A DNA stretch of 64,000 bases. It comes from Halomonas alkalisoli (GTDB taxonomy: Bacteria > Pseudomonadota > Gammaproteobacteria > Pseudomonadales > Halomonadaceae). Below are positions 9,287 to 17,847 of this stretch, in pieces. Location: NCBI RefSeq assembly GCF_021412585.1, contig NZ_JAKCMI010000023.1, forward strand, positions 248,001 to 312,000, given 5' to 3'. Made by a program: the position numbers and the translations under genes. The notes under the pieces are model-generated. The model searched no databases. It was given only the letters and a program-made list of their open reading frames with translations, and had not been told where the DNA came from. Positions within the stretch are counted from its first letter, which is position 1, and each line of letters begins with the position of its first letter.

Positions 9287-10255
9287 ATGGAAAGCATGAC
9301 GCTCTGGTTCGAGCCGCTCGGTGAGCGACTGCAGGACCCCCAGGTGGTGCAGCTGGGCTTTGCCGCCCTGCTGGGGCTGGCGATCTTCGCCCTGATGGTG
9401 GCGCTGATGCTGCTGGTCATGGGCGCCTCGGACCCGCTGCGCCGCCGCCTTCGGCGGCTGGAGGCCAGCGGCGATGCCGAGGCGGCCGGGGCGTCGGGCC
9501 TGGGCCAGTGGCTGGGCCCCATGGGCGAGCGGCTGGTGCCCAGTGAGGAGGAGACCAAGAGTCGTATCGCACGAGACCTGCGCCGGGCCGGCAAGCGCTC
9601 GCCGGGGGCCGTCAATATCTTCTTCGGTGTGCGCCTGCTGTTGGCGGTGGTGCCTGCAGTGCTGTTGCTGACACTGGTGATTCCCTTCGTGCGCATCGAT
9701 CCGGCTGTCAGCGTGATCATGGTGATAGCCGTGGCGATTGCCGGCTATCTGCTGCCGCGCTTCTGGCTGGAGCGGGCCATCAAGGGCCGCACCCTGGCGC
9801 TGCGCCGCGGCCTGCCCGACTCCCTGGACCTGCTGGTGGTCTGCAGCGAGGCGGGCCTGGGCCTGGGCGCCGCCATTCAGCGTGTGGCCCGGGACCTGGA
9901 AGTGAGCCACCCGGAGCTGGCCGACGAGCTGCACCTGTTCGGCCTGCAGACCCGTGCCGGCATGGACAACAAGGCGGCACTGCGCGACCTGGAGGAGCGC
10001 ACCGGTGTGGAGGATATCCGTGGCCTGGTGACCACCCTGCTGCAGAGCATGCGCTTCGGCACCAGCATCGCCATGACTTTGCGCATCTACGCGGTCGAGC
10101 TACGCGACAAGCGCACCCAGGAGGCCGAAGAGCAGGCCGCCAAGGTCAGCACCAAGATGCTCTTTCCGCTCATCTTCTGTGTGTTTCCCAGCTTTTTCGT
10201 TGTGGCCCTGGGGCCGCCATTGCTGGGGGCGGCGGCGGCGGTGGCCGGCCGCTGA
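9287..10255 (+). CDS. tadC: Tad inner-membrane platform protein TadC
   Basis: A 322-residue GspF-domain membrane protein, partner of TadB. Helices lie near residues 25-45, a pair around 115-165, and one at the C-terminus. The cytoplasmic domain contains LPDSLDLLVVCSEAGLGLGAA and the conserved segment near VTTLLQSMRFGTSIAMTLR. The last 30 residues are a hydrophobic Gly/Ala-rich helix. An RBS GGAGGG precedes the ATG, 51 bp after tadB. Confidence 0.93.
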   Translation: MESMTLWFEPLGERLQDPQVVQLGFAALLGLAIFALMVALMLLVMGASDPLRRRLRRLEASGDAEAAGASGLGQWLGPMGERLVPSEEETKSRIARDLRRAGKRSPGAVNIFFGVRLLLAVVPAVLLLTLVIPFVRIDPAVSVIMVIAVAIAGYLLPRFWLERAIKGRTLALRRGLPDSLDLLVVCSEAGLGLGAAIQRVARDLEVSHPELADELHLFGLQTRAGMDNKAALRDLEERTGVEDIRGLVTTLLQSMRFGTSIAMTLRIYAVELRDKRTQEAEEQAAKVSTKMLFPLIFCVFPSFFVVALGPPLLGAAAAVAGR

Positions 10256-10338
10256 ACCGGCAGGAACGCTGATAACGACAACGAAGTATCACGACACCGT
10301 TAATCACTACGATAGCGGTCATTCAGGGAGCATCAGCC

Positions 10339-11286
10339 ATGAAATGCAAGTCCCTCTCCTGTATCGCCTTGGCGGCGTTGGCGCTGGCACTGAGCGGCTG
10401 TGCCAGCACGGCTCAGCAAAACGGTGTGAATTCGGACCTCTACGGCCCGCTGGGGGATGACGGCTCCTCGCTGGCCTATGGCACCGCCTTCCCGGTCGCC
10501 TCGCCGGGGGAGGCCTATCGCAACGGCGAGGCGGCCCTGCGGGCCGGTGACGCCGACAGGGCCCTGTTCGAGTACCTGCGCGGCCTGCGCATGGAGCGGC
10601 GGCCCCAGGCCGATCCGCTCTATCGGGTCGGTATCATCCACCACGGGCGCGGCAATCAAGACCTGGCCCAGAATGCCTATCGCTGGGCGCTCGAGATCGA
10701 GCCGAGCCACGTGGGCGCCGGCACGGCGCTGGGTGTCCTGCTGCTGCAGCAGCGCGACTACGAGGGCGCCGAACGCCACCTGACTCCCATCGCCAACGGG
10801 CGGAACTCTCCCTGGCAGGCGCACAATGCCCTGGGCGTGATCGCCGATATTCGCGGCGAGCACAGCCTGGCCGGGAGCCACTTCGAACAGGCACTGTCGG
10901 CGAGCCCCGGCACGCCGCTGGTGCTCAACAACCTGGGCTATTCACGCTACCTGGCCGGCGACTTGCCGGGGGCGCGTCATTCGCTGCGCGCCGCGGTGAG
11001 TGCCAACCCCAACTACGAGCTGGCCTGGCGCAACCTGGGGCTGGTCTACGCAAGGGAGGGCGACCATGAGACCGCCATCGAGGCGGTGGCGCGAAACGGC
11101 GACCGGGCCAAGGCCTACAACGACATCGGCTATATCTCGATGCTGGAAGGACGCTACCAGGATGCCATGGGCTTCTTCGAGGAGGCCATGCGGCTATCAC
11201 CGGCCTACTACATTACCGCCAGTGAGAACGCCCGCAATCTCGACAGCCTGCTGCGACGCAACGGCGGCGCAAACCGGCCCAACTGA
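10339..11286 (+). CDS. tadD: TPR lipoprotein TadD
   Basis: A 315-residue outer-membrane lipoprotein with lipobox LSGC (Cys21), followed by at least five to six tetratricopeptide-like repeats (for example GEAALRAGDADRALFEYLRG and NLGYSRYLAGDLPGARHSLR). TadD proteins act as pilotins or assembly factors for the secretin. It lies 83 bp after tadC and 32 bp before tadE, with a GGGAG site before the ATG. Confidence 0.9.
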   Translation: MKCKSLSCIALAALALALSGCASTAQQNGVNSDLYGPLGDDGSSLAYGTAFPVASPGEAYRNGEAALRAGDADRALFEYLRGLRMERRPQADPLYRVGIIHHGRGNQDLAQNAYRWALEIEPSHVGAGTALGVLLLQQRDYEGAERHLTPIANGRNSPWQAHNALGVIADIRGEHSLAGSHFEQALSASPGTPLVLNNLGYSRYLAGDLPGARHSLRAAVSANPNYELAWRNLGLVYAREGDHETAIEAVARNGDRAKAYNDIGYISMLEGRYQDAMGFFEEAMRLSPAYYITASENARNLDSLLRRNGGANRPN

Positions 11287-11318
11287 GCAGCGGCGCCCAG
11301 CTGTGGAGGGTATGGATC

Positions 11319-11786
11319 ATGAAATACCAGGCACGCAAGCAGAGAGGGCAGCGGAACTCGCTGCGCAGGCAGCAGGGGAGCGAAACCGTCGAGTTCGCCA
11401 TCTCCGCCACGCTGCTGTTTATCCTGCTGTTCGGCATCATCGAGTTCAGCGTTGCGCTGTACGACAAGGCGACCCTGACCAATGCCAGCCGGGAGGGGGC
11501 GAGAACCGGCATTCTCTTTCGGCCTGACCCCCGGGATACCGCTGCCGAAGATGACGCCATCGAAGAGGCGATTCGAACGTATGCCGAGCAGTACTTGATC
11601 TCCCTGGGTGGGCCGGCAGAGATGGCTATCACCATCGTGCGCCCCAACGGCAACCCCATTCAGGCGGGTGATGACCTGGTGGTTACCGTCGACTACCCCT
11701 ACCAGTTCCTGCTGCTGCCCAGCTTTGTCGGCACCCTGGGCGGCATCCTGGAACTCTCTGCCACCACTACCATGCGAGCGGAATAG
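11319..11786 (+). CDS. tadE: TadE-type pseudopilin
   Basis: A 155-residue minor pilin. After a basic leader (KQRGQRNSLRRQQ) comes the prepilin site QQG^SETVEFA with the conserved Glu at +5 (the first residue after Gly being +1), then a hydrophobic helix and a periplasmic domain. The motif TNASREGARTG is characteristic of TadE-like proteins. It is a predicted substrate of CpaA and sits immediately before the tadG-like gene, 2 bp between stop and next start. Confidence 0.9.
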   Translation: MKYQARKQRGQRNSLRRQQGSETVEFAISATLLFILLFGIIEFSVALYDKATLTNASREGARTGILFRPDPRDTAAEDDAIEEAIRTYAEQYLISLGGPAEMAITIVRPNGNPIQAGDDLVVTVDYPYQFLLLPSFVGTLGGILELSATTTMRAE

Positions 11787-11788
11787 CC

Positions 11789-13072
11789 ATGAAAACGCCT
11801 ATCTCTTCACGGCGCGGCGGCTGGCGCCACGGTTCACCCGGCCGGCAGCGCGGTGTCTCCTTCGTCCTGTTAGCCCTGGCGCTGTTCATGCTACTGGGCT
11901 TTACCGCCCTCTCGGTGGATGGCGGCAATCTCTTCGTCGCCAAGAATGAATTACACAACGCGGCCGATGCCGGCTCCTTGGCGGGCGCCAGGATGCTCTA
12001 TACGGTAGATGGAAGCTCGGTCAATGCTGGCGCCAACCAGGTGGCAACTGACGCCGCCCAGGCCAACAACAGCCAGAATTCCGCGTCGGAAGTCGTCAGT
12101 GCCCTGCGTGGCCATTGGAGCTTCGCCAACCGCACCTTCACCCCGAATGATTCCCTGGAGCCGGTCGACCTGTTCGAGAAGTCGACCGCTGAGCTGGATG
12201 AGTACGACCCCTTCAACCCCTTTATCAATGCCGTGGAGGTGGTCACGGCCCGGCAGCAGACCCAGGTAGAGGCCTTCTTCGGGCGTATCTTCGGCTTCGA
12301 GGGTTACGACGCCACGGCACGCTCGGTGGCCTATATCGGTTTCGCCGGCTCGCTGCGGCCGGAGGATGTGGACCAGCCGATTGCGCTTTGCCAGCAGGCG
12401 TTGCTGGACCCTGACGGCAACTACTCCTGCAGTGTCGGTCGCTTCATTCCAGAAGGCGACCAGACCGGTGGCTGGACCAACTTCGAACATGACCAGAGCG
12501 GTGCGACCAATGCCAATGAAATCCGCAATCTGGTCTGTGGCGATGGCAACCCCAATGAGATCCGCTTCGGTGAGGATATCGCCACCAACAACGGTCAGGT
12601 GCAGTCGGCCTTCAGCGACCTCTACGACTGCTGGGTCGAGGAGACCAACAAGGAGATCGTCTGGACCCTGACATTGCCGGTAATCGATTGCGAAGAGGGG
12701 GTCTCGCCCAGCAATCCGGTAGTGGGAGCGGTGACCGTCAACATCGTCTGGATCATTGACCAGGCCAACCAGATCGACGACCGGGCCCCACAGCAGATGG
12801 AGCTGCCTCCGGAGGACAGTGAAGGTGTCTCGCCCGGTAACTGGAGCAGCGACAGTGCCAGCGGGGCAGAACGCTGGGATAGCTTCGTCGAAACCTTCAA
12901 CCTGCAAAAGCCGAACGGCGACCTGGCTTACTGGAGCTCGGAGCCGCAGCAGACCGGCTGGCGTCAGAAGACCATCTACTTCTTGCCTAGCTGCAGCTTC
13001 CACGAACCCAAGGGGCAGACCGGCGGCGAGAACTTCGGCATCCTGGCGCGAATACCGGTATTGGTGGATTGA
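11789..13072 (+). CDS. tadG: TadG-like Flp pilus protein
   Basis: A 427-residue protein with the TadG/TadE N-terminal pattern: basic leader, RQRGVSFVLLALALFMLLGF helix, then VDGGNLFVAKNELHNAADAG, which is conserved in TadG-like proteins. The rest is a secreted domain with several cysteines (for example near ALCQQALLDP, SCSVG and DCEEG) that may form disulfides. It lacks a clear MIDAS DxSxS motif, so it is the short TadG form without an intact von Willebrand domain. It is the last gene of the operon and is followed by a hairpin. Confidence 0.82.
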   Translation: MKTPISSRRGGWRHGSPGRQRGVSFVLLALALFMLLGFTALSVDGGNLFVAKNELHNAADAGSLAGARMLYTVDGSSVNAGANQVATDAAQANNSQNSASEVVSALRGHWSFANRTFTPNDSLEPVDLFEKSTAELDEYDPFNPFINAVEVVTARQQTQVEAFFGRIFGFEGYDATARSVAYIGFAGSLRPEDVDQPIALCQQALLDPDGNYSCSVGRFIPEGDQTGGWTNFEHDQSGATNANEIRNLVCGDGNPNEIRFGEDIATNNGQVQSAFSDLYDCWVEETNKEIVWTLTLPVIDCEEGVSPSNPVVGAVTVNIVWIIDQANQIDDRAPQQMELPPEDSEGVSPGNWSSDSASGAERWDSFVETFNLQKPNGDLAYWSSEPQQTGWRQKTIYFLPSCSFHEPKGQTGGENFGILARIPVLVD

Positions 13073-13108
13073 ATGCTGCGTTCCTGGTTTCGTTGCGCAT
13101 TCCCTTCG

Positions 13109-13132
13109 AAGGGCCCCGTGGCGGGGCCCTTT
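13109..13132. terminator. Hairpin terminator between tad operon and convergent regulator
   Basis: AAGGGCCCC (13109-13117) pairs with GGGGCCCTT (13123-13131) around GTGGC. The T-run after it is short. Being between convergent genes it probably serves both strands. Confidence 0.7.
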
Positions 13133-13174
13133 GCGATTTACGCTGCCTGCAAGTCTGCAATGTGTAGCGAGGGC

Positions 13175-14107
13175 TTATGAACCGATGGGCTTGAAGGGGT
13201 CGGGCAATGCCGGCAAGGGGGGGATAATCGGGGCTTCGTCGCTATTGGCCGTCACCGTTGTGGTATTGGCAATGGGGGGTTGGGACTGAGTGGCTTCGAG
13301 CCGGTAACGCGAAGGGGGTTTTCCCACATAGCGCTGAAAGGTGCGGGTAAAGTAGGAGAGGTCGCGAAAGCCCACGGTAAAACAGACGTCGGTGATGGAC
13401 ACCTTGGGATTGGCCAGCAGCCGCATGGCCTCATTGATGCGACGGTGAAGCAGGTACTCCTGAAAGGTAATCCCGGTCAGTCGTTTGAAGAAGCGGCTGA
13501 ACTGGAAAGCACTCAGTTCGCAAAGTGCCGCCACTTCCTGCTGGACGATCTTGCGGTGCAGGTTCTGATCGATAAAGGAGAGGGCGCGCTGCAGGCGGGC
13601 CTGTTCATCGCCTGCCGCCGAACAGTGCAGCCGGGCTTCGTGAGGAATGCTGTTGTTGATTTCCACCACTTCCCTTTCCTGCGGCTTGCTCCTTTGAGGC
13701 GGGGTACCGGCATTGATGGCCTTGCCTGGCAAGCGCACGCTGTATAGCTTGGCCATTACCTCGAGAAACCGCTGGATATCGAAAGGTTCGACCAGATAGT
13801 CCCATACCCTGGCACGGAAGGCCCATACGGCAAGGTGTTCGGAATGAGCCTGGGTGATCATCAGCAAGGGGACGGAGGGAACGGCCTGTTTGGCCTCGCG
13901 AAGGCTGGTAAGCCCGGAAAAATCCGGATAATCAAACTGAAAGCAGACCGCAACCGGTGGCCTGTCCTGCATGATAGGGATGGGGTCCTGGCCAGCGACA
14001 ACAATCTCGATACGATACCCTTCATGTCTCAAGGCATGGTGAAAGTCACTGTTGGCTTGCCCTTGAACGTTGCGCACAACAATAAGCACATACTCATAGA
14101 CAGTCAT
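13175..14107 (-). CDS. AraC-family regulator with degenerate receiver domain
   Basis: A 310-residue protein with an N-terminal receiver-like domain (1-115) and a C-terminal AraC/XylS helix-turn-helix domain (about 165-275; QFSRFFKRLTGITFQEYL and ITDVCFTVGFRDLSYFTRTF). In the receiver the residue at the phospho-acceptor position is Gln57 (in VCFQFDYPD), the conserved Lys position is Glu107 (YLVEPFD), and the N-terminal acidic pair is missing. Only Thr85 remains of the usual set. Phosphorylation is therefore unlikely. A Pro-rich tail follows the HTH. Its position, convergent to the tad operon, suggests but does not prove that it regulates the pilus. Confidence 0.85.
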   Translation of the reverse strand: MTVYEYVLIVVRNVQGQANSDFHHALRHEGYRIEIVVAGQDPIPIMQDRPPVAVCFQFDYPDFSGLTSLREAKQAVPSVPLLMITQAHSEHLAVWAFRARVWDYLVEPFDIQRFLEVMAKLYSVRLPGKAINAGTPPQRSKPQEREVVEINNSIPHEARLHCSAAGDEQARLQRALSFIDQNLHRKIVQQEVAALCELSAFQFSRFFKRLTGITFQEYLLHRRINEAMRLLANPKVSITDVCFTVGFRDLSYFTRTFQRYVGKPPSRYRLEATQSQPPIANTTTVTANSDEAPIIPPLPALPDPFKPIGS

Positions 14108-14448
14108 GGCTCCCCCGCAGTTCAGCTCGAAGCTCGTCCCTGTGCTATATGCTAAATCCTTTAATTAGCATGTTTTATTTTTCTTGAGCACTCTTTCCAG
14201 TAGCTGGTTATATGCATAGTGATTTTTTTTGCGTCACTGGAGTTTCTCTAGAGCTTTGAAACTAAGTGTAAAATTCCTCCCTTGTCAGATGGACGATAAG
14301 TGTTTCATTGTTTCGATTTGTTGCTGAGTTTACTTATCCTAGACGGCAAAATTGACTTTGAAAAGCCGAAAGCCATGATGCGGGAGGAGGGGGTGGTATC
14401 CCTGCTACAATGCGCGCCCTGACAGCAGCGGCCGGGAGACATGTGCGC
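14108..14448. promoter_or_regulatory. AT-rich divergent promoter region; extended -10 at 14403-14411
   Basis: About 340 bp without a gene, clearly richer in A+T than its neighbours. The sequence TGCTACAAT at 14403-14411 is an extended -10 element for the flavoprotein gene on +, giving a leader of about 30 bases. The left part should contain the promoter of the AraC-type regulator on -, but I cannot fix one. Low G+C here may reflect bending or binding of regulators. Confidence 0.4.
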
Positions 14449-15654
14449 ATGACCTATGACGTGGTGGTGATCGGGGCGGGGGCCGCCGGGTTGATGTGTG
14501 CGCTGACGGCCGGTTACGGCGGGCGGCGGGTACTGGTCGTCGACCATGCCAACAAGGCGGGCAAGAAGATCCTCATGTCCGGCGGGGGGCGCTGCAACTT
14601 CACCAACCTGGCGACAACGCCGGCCAACTTCTTCTCCGCCAACCCGCATTTCTGCATTTCCGCGCTGAAGCGCTACCGCCCCGAGCACTTCGTGGAGCTG
14701 GTCGAGCGCTATGGGGTCGAATACGTGGAAAAGGCCCCTGGGCAGCTGTTCTGTGCCGACTCCGCCAAGGAGATCCTGCGGGTCCTGCTCACCGAGTGCG
14801 ACTGGGCCGGGGTCGATATTCGTCTGCAGTGCTCGGTGGAGAGGATCGAGCGGCTGGGGGAGGGGATGCAGGTGCTGACGTCACTGGGCCGGATCGAGAC
14901 CGGTGCCGTGGTGGTGGCCTGCGGGGGCCTGTCGATTCCCACCATGGGGGCGACCGGCTTCGGCTACGACATCGCCCGGCAGTTCGGCCTGGAGGTCACC
15001 GACACCCGCCCCGCGCTGGTGCCGTTTACGCTGACCTCACAGTGGAAGGCACGTGCGGCGGCGCTCTCTGGCGTGGCCTGCGATGTGGCGGTCAGCGTGC
15101 TGCGTGATGGCCAGCGACAGGGGCCGAGGCGTGAGCGACGCTATCGCGAGCCCCTGCTGTTCACCCACCGCGGCCTCTCGGGGCCGGGCATGCTGCAGAT
15201 TTCCAGCTACTGGCTGCCAGGCGACGAACTCGAGATCGACCTGCTGCCCGGCACCGACGTGGGAGAGGCCCTGGCGGCCGCTCGTCGGCAGAACCCCAGG
15301 CGCCAGCTATCCACCTGGCTGGGCGAGCGCCTGCCCAAGCGATTGGCCCAGTCCCTGGGCGAATGGCACGGCGAGGATCCGACCCTGGCCGATCTCTCCA
15401 ATGCGCGTATCGCGGCGTGGCAGGGGCACCTCAACCGCTGGCGGATCAAGCCGGCGGGCACCGAGGGCTGGCGCACGGCCGAGGTGACCATGGGCGGCGT
15501 CGACACCCGCGCGATCTCGTCGCAGGATTTCAGCGTTGATGAACTGCCGCAGCTACGCTTCATCGGTGAGGTGCTCGACGTGACCGGCGAGCTTGGCGGC
15601 TATAACTTCCAGTGGGCCTGGGCCTCGGGAGTGGCCTGCGGCAATGCTCTGTGA
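14449..15654 (+). CDS. NAD(P)/FAD-dependent oxidoreductase, BaiN/HI0933 (YhiN) family
   Basis: A 401-residue flavoprotein. The dinucleotide-binding motif VVVIGAGAAGLMCAL is at the N-terminus, followed by the family signature KILMSGGGRCNFTN. The FAD-binding C-terminal motif GELGGYNFQWAWASG is present, as is VTMGGVDTR. The physiological substrate of this widespread family is not settled. An in-frame GTG at 14443 is better spaced from the GGGAG and could be the start, adding two residues. It is monocistronic by its spacing. Confidence 0.88.
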   Translation: MTYDVVVIGAGAAGLMCALTAGYGGRRVLVVDHANKAGKKILMSGGGRCNFTNLATTPANFFSANPHFCISALKRYRPEHFVELVERYGVEYVEKAPGQLFCADSAKEILRVLLTECDWAGVDIRLQCSVERIERLGEGMQVLTSLGRIETGAVVVACGGLSIPTMGATGFGYDIARQFGLEVTDTRPALVPFTLTSQWKARAAALSGVACDVAVSVLRDGQRQGPRRERRYREPLLFTHRGLSGPGMLQISSYWLPGDELEIDLLPGTDVGEALAAARRQNPRRQLSTWLGERLPKRLAQSLGEWHGEDPTLADLSNARIAAWQGHLNRWRIKPAGTEGWRTAEVTMGGVDTRAISSQDFSVDELPQLRFIGEVLDVTGELGGYNFQWAWASGVACGNAL

Positions 15655-15709
15655 CCAGCGCCTGGCGCATGCGCCAATCCTTCCTGCCTCATGGCTAGGC
15701 GTCATGCCC

Positions 15710-15746
15710 GGGTGGTCTATGCTCATGCGGGTGGTCTATGCTCATG
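15710..15746 (+). repeat. Tandem 18-bp duplication upstream of the TetR-like gene
   Basis: Two adjacent copies of an 18-bp sequence beginning GGGTGGTCTATGCTCATG lie at 15710-15727 and 15729-15746, period 19. Each contains TATGCT, a good -10 hexamer, so the duplication may have doubled a promoter element. A 14-bp perfect palindrome, TGGCGCATGCGCCA (15663-15676), lies just upstream, after the flavoprotein stop. Confidence 0.6.
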
Positions 15747-15774
15747 GCAGGAACGCTGGCTTGGAGATTCCACA

Positions 15775-16425
15775 ATGTCCATGATTGCCGTACATGGTTC
15801 CTCGACCACCGATAGCTCCTATGTCGACCAGGTGGTGGATGAAGCTGTCCGTCAGGCCGAGGAGAAAGGCTGGGAGGCGGTACGCCTGACGGAAGTGGCA
15901 CGCGCCCTCGAGTTGCCCATCTCACTGGTGCTGACTCGGTTTCGCGATCTGGATGCCGTGGCCAATGCCTGGTTCCAGCGGGGACTGCAGGCGATGCTCG
16001 CCAAAAAACCGGAAACCTTCGAGGACTGGCCCGAACGGGTTCGCATCGAGCACTGCCTGCTGGCGTGGTTCGACGCATTCGCCGCCCATCGCCGGGTCAC
16101 CGTGCAGATGCTGCGGACCAAGGCTCACCTGCCGCATCTGCATACCTGGGTACCCATGGCCTTCGACCTGTCGCGCACCGTTCAGTGGCTGCGCGAGGCG
16201 GCGCAGCTGGAGGCGCGCTACGGGACCCGGCGGGCCCAGGTCGAGGAGGTGGCACTGACCAGCCTGTTCCTGGCTACCCTTGCCGTCTGGTCCCGTGACA
16301 GCAGCGATGGCCAGCACCGGACCCGGCAGTTCGTTCAGCGGCGGCTGAAGGGCGGAGAAAACTGCATGAAGTGGATTCCGGGGATGAAGCACAAGGCGGC
16401 CAGCCCGGCTTCGGCCTCTCTGTAG
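15775..16425 (+). CDS. TetR/COQ9-like regulator
   Basis: A 216-residue protein with an N-terminal helix-turn-helix of TetR type: GWEAVRLTEVARALELPISL followed by VLTRFRDLDAVANAWFQ, the usual helix-3 to helix-4 run. The C-terminal ligand domain is all-helical (ALTSLFLATLAVWSRD). The pattern also resembles bacterial COQ9-like TetR proteins. GGAG lies 9 bases before the ATG at 15775. Target genes are unknown; it is followed only by the repeat cluster, so it seems to be transcribed alone. Confidence 0.7.
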   Translation: MSMIAVHGSSTTDSSYVDQVVDEAVRQAEEKGWEAVRLTEVARALELPISLVLTRFRDLDAVANAWFQRGLQAMLAKKPETFEDWPERVRIEHCLLAWFDAFAAHRRVTVQMLRTKAHLPHLHTWVPMAFDLSRTVQWLREAAQLEARYGTRRAQVEEVALTSLFLATLAVWSRDSSDGQHRTRQFVQRRLKGGENCMKWIPGMKHKAASPASASL

Positions 16426-16454
16426 CGGGTAGTTACCATCGGTGAAGAAGGCAG

Positions 16455-17016
16455 CTGTTGGAGCGCTCGGTTCGGCGCTCCGAGTTCCCATCGCGACTGG
16501 CGCCGGCAGGCGCCTTGGCGGTCATTGCCAAGGCAGGAAAAACAGCTGTTGGAGCGCCGCTCCGCGTCGCGACTGGCGCCGGCAGGCGCCTTGGCGGTCA
16601 TTGCCAAGGCAGGAAAAACAGCTGTTGGAGCGCCGCTCTGCGTCGCGACTGGCGCCGCCAGGCGCCTTGGCGGAGGCTGAAACGTCAGTGGTTGTCGCCA
16701 ACGCCGGTAACACCGCCGGGAGTCCTTCGGCCTCCAGTCGTGAGCTAAAGCTTCCTCCTACAACGGCGTGGCACCGTCGGTGGGTAGAATCACTGTTGGA
16801 GCGCCGCTCCGCGTCGCGACTGGCGCCGGCAGGCGCCTTGGCGGAAGCTGCCAACGCTGGCGGCAATCTCCAGCATTGGTGACACCGCCGGGAGTCCTTC
16901 GGCCTCCAGTCGTGAGCTGAAGCTTCCTCCTACAGCGGTGTGGCACCGTCGGCTGAGAGGATATCTGTTGGAGCGCCGCTCTGCGTCGCGACTGGCGCCG
17001 CCAGGCGCCTCGGCGG
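16455..17016. repeat. REP-like palindromic repeat cluster (five copies plus two inverted units)
   Basis: Five copies of a unit of about 52 bp start CTGTTGGAGCG and end in the palindrome GGCGCCgGCAGGCGCC plus TTGGCGG: 16455-16521 (diverged), 16546-16597, 16622-16673, 16793-16844 and 16965-17016. Two further related units in the opposite orientation (reading TGTAGGAGGAAGC on the - strand) lie at 16711-16762 and 16883-16934. The stretch 16622-16792 is repeated at 16793-16964 as a 171/172-bp tandem. The layout is like REP/BIME arrays of pseudomonads. It fills the whole gap between the TetR-like gene and the CopD-like gene; nothing coding is seen. Confidence 0.85.
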
Positions 17017-17046
17017 AGGCTGAAACGCCAGCGGTTGTATCGGGCT

Positions 17047-17514
17047 TTACAGAAAGCGACCACCGGAGGCTATCGCCACGGTGACAAGACCGATAATCAG
17101 GTTGATCCCGATCCAGCGGCGGATTTGCGCCAGATGCTTGCCCCCTTCGAGCCAGGCATGGCCCTCTACTGCAGCCTTGAGGCGGGGATAGGGCACGAAA
17201 TAGATGTGGCCGAAGATACCCATCATCACCAGGCCGGTGAGCAGCATCAGATGGATATGCCAACGGGCCCCGGCCATGCCGAAGACGGCGAACAGCATCC
17301 ATAGCCCCGTACCCAGCAGCACGATCACGGCCAACCAGACCCAGGGAAAGAAGCGCTTGAACACGCCAACCCAGAGCGGCAGCCGCTGCGGCGGTTCCAA
17401 TTGACCCGCCGCTATCGGGCGCAGGATCATCCAGGCGAAGAACATGCCGCCGACCCAGATGACCGCGGCAAGCACATGCAAGATGATGGCGAGTGCCATT
17501 GTCGTATTCCCCAT
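17047..17514 (-). CDS. CopD-like inner-membrane protein
   Basis: A 155-residue protein with four predicted transmembrane helices. The first contains ILHVLAAVIWVGGMFFAW, which has the His and Trp-Val-Gly-Gly pattern of the CopD/DUF family of small membrane proteins. A second His-containing helix (HIHLMLLTGLVMMGIFGHIY) could contribute a metal or haem ligand. AGGTGG lies 6 bases before the ATG. It lies downstream of the yqjK-like gene by 15 bp and may be the last gene of that operon. Its function is not established. Confidence 0.65.
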   Translation of the reverse strand: MGNTTMALAIILHVLAAVIWVGGMFFAWMILRPIAAGQLEPPQRLPLWVGVFKRFFPWVWLAVIVLLGTGLWMLFAVFGMAGARWHIHLMLLTGLVMMGIFGHIYFVPYPRLKAAVEGHAWLEGGKHLAQIRRWIGINLIIGLVTVAIASGGRFL

Positions 17515-17529
17515 GAAGTGCCACCTATC

Positions 17530-17847
17530 TCAGCGGAACTGATTGAACAGCCGGCGTGCGCGATTGAGCAGCAGGGCGCCGGCAGCGATACGCTTGCCGA
17601 CACGAACCAGCGAAGAGGGGTGTCGGGCGCTCTGCAATACAGCAAGGCCGCCCGCGGCGAGTATGACACTCCTGAACCGCATCAGGGAGCGCCAGCCATC
17701 GTCAAGGGGCCGGCTGGCTTCGCGCCAGCGGCTGGATTCCACCAGGATATCGATCCGCTGCTGTTCGATGGTTGCAAGCAGTCGGGCCTTGCGTTCGGCC
17801 CTGCTGGGGGGCTGGTCCTGCTGTTGCTCAGCGGCGCGGCTCGTCAC
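17530..17847 (-). CDS. YqjK-like protein
   Basis: A 105-residue basic protein: a charged N-terminal helix (SRAERKARLLATIEQQRIDI), then a hydrophobic segment (SVILAAGGLAVLQSA) and a basic tail (NRARRLFNQFR). It resembles YqjK, which follows yqjD-yqjE in enterics. The GTG at 17847 is chosen because GGAGAG lies 5 bases before it; it overlaps the stop of the yqjE-like gene by 20 bp. Similarity is mostly of size, composition and order. Confidence 0.6.
   Translation of the reverse strand: MTSRAAEQQQDQPPSRAERKARLLATIEQQRIDILVESSRWREASRPLDDGWRSLMRFRSVILAAGGLAVLQSARHPSSLVRVGKRIAAGALLLNRARRLFNQFR

Noticed and set aside
16455..17016. Possible CRISPR array
   Set aside because: Units are palindromic, of two types in both orientations, with irregular spacing (about 25 to 120 bp between units) and no cas genes.
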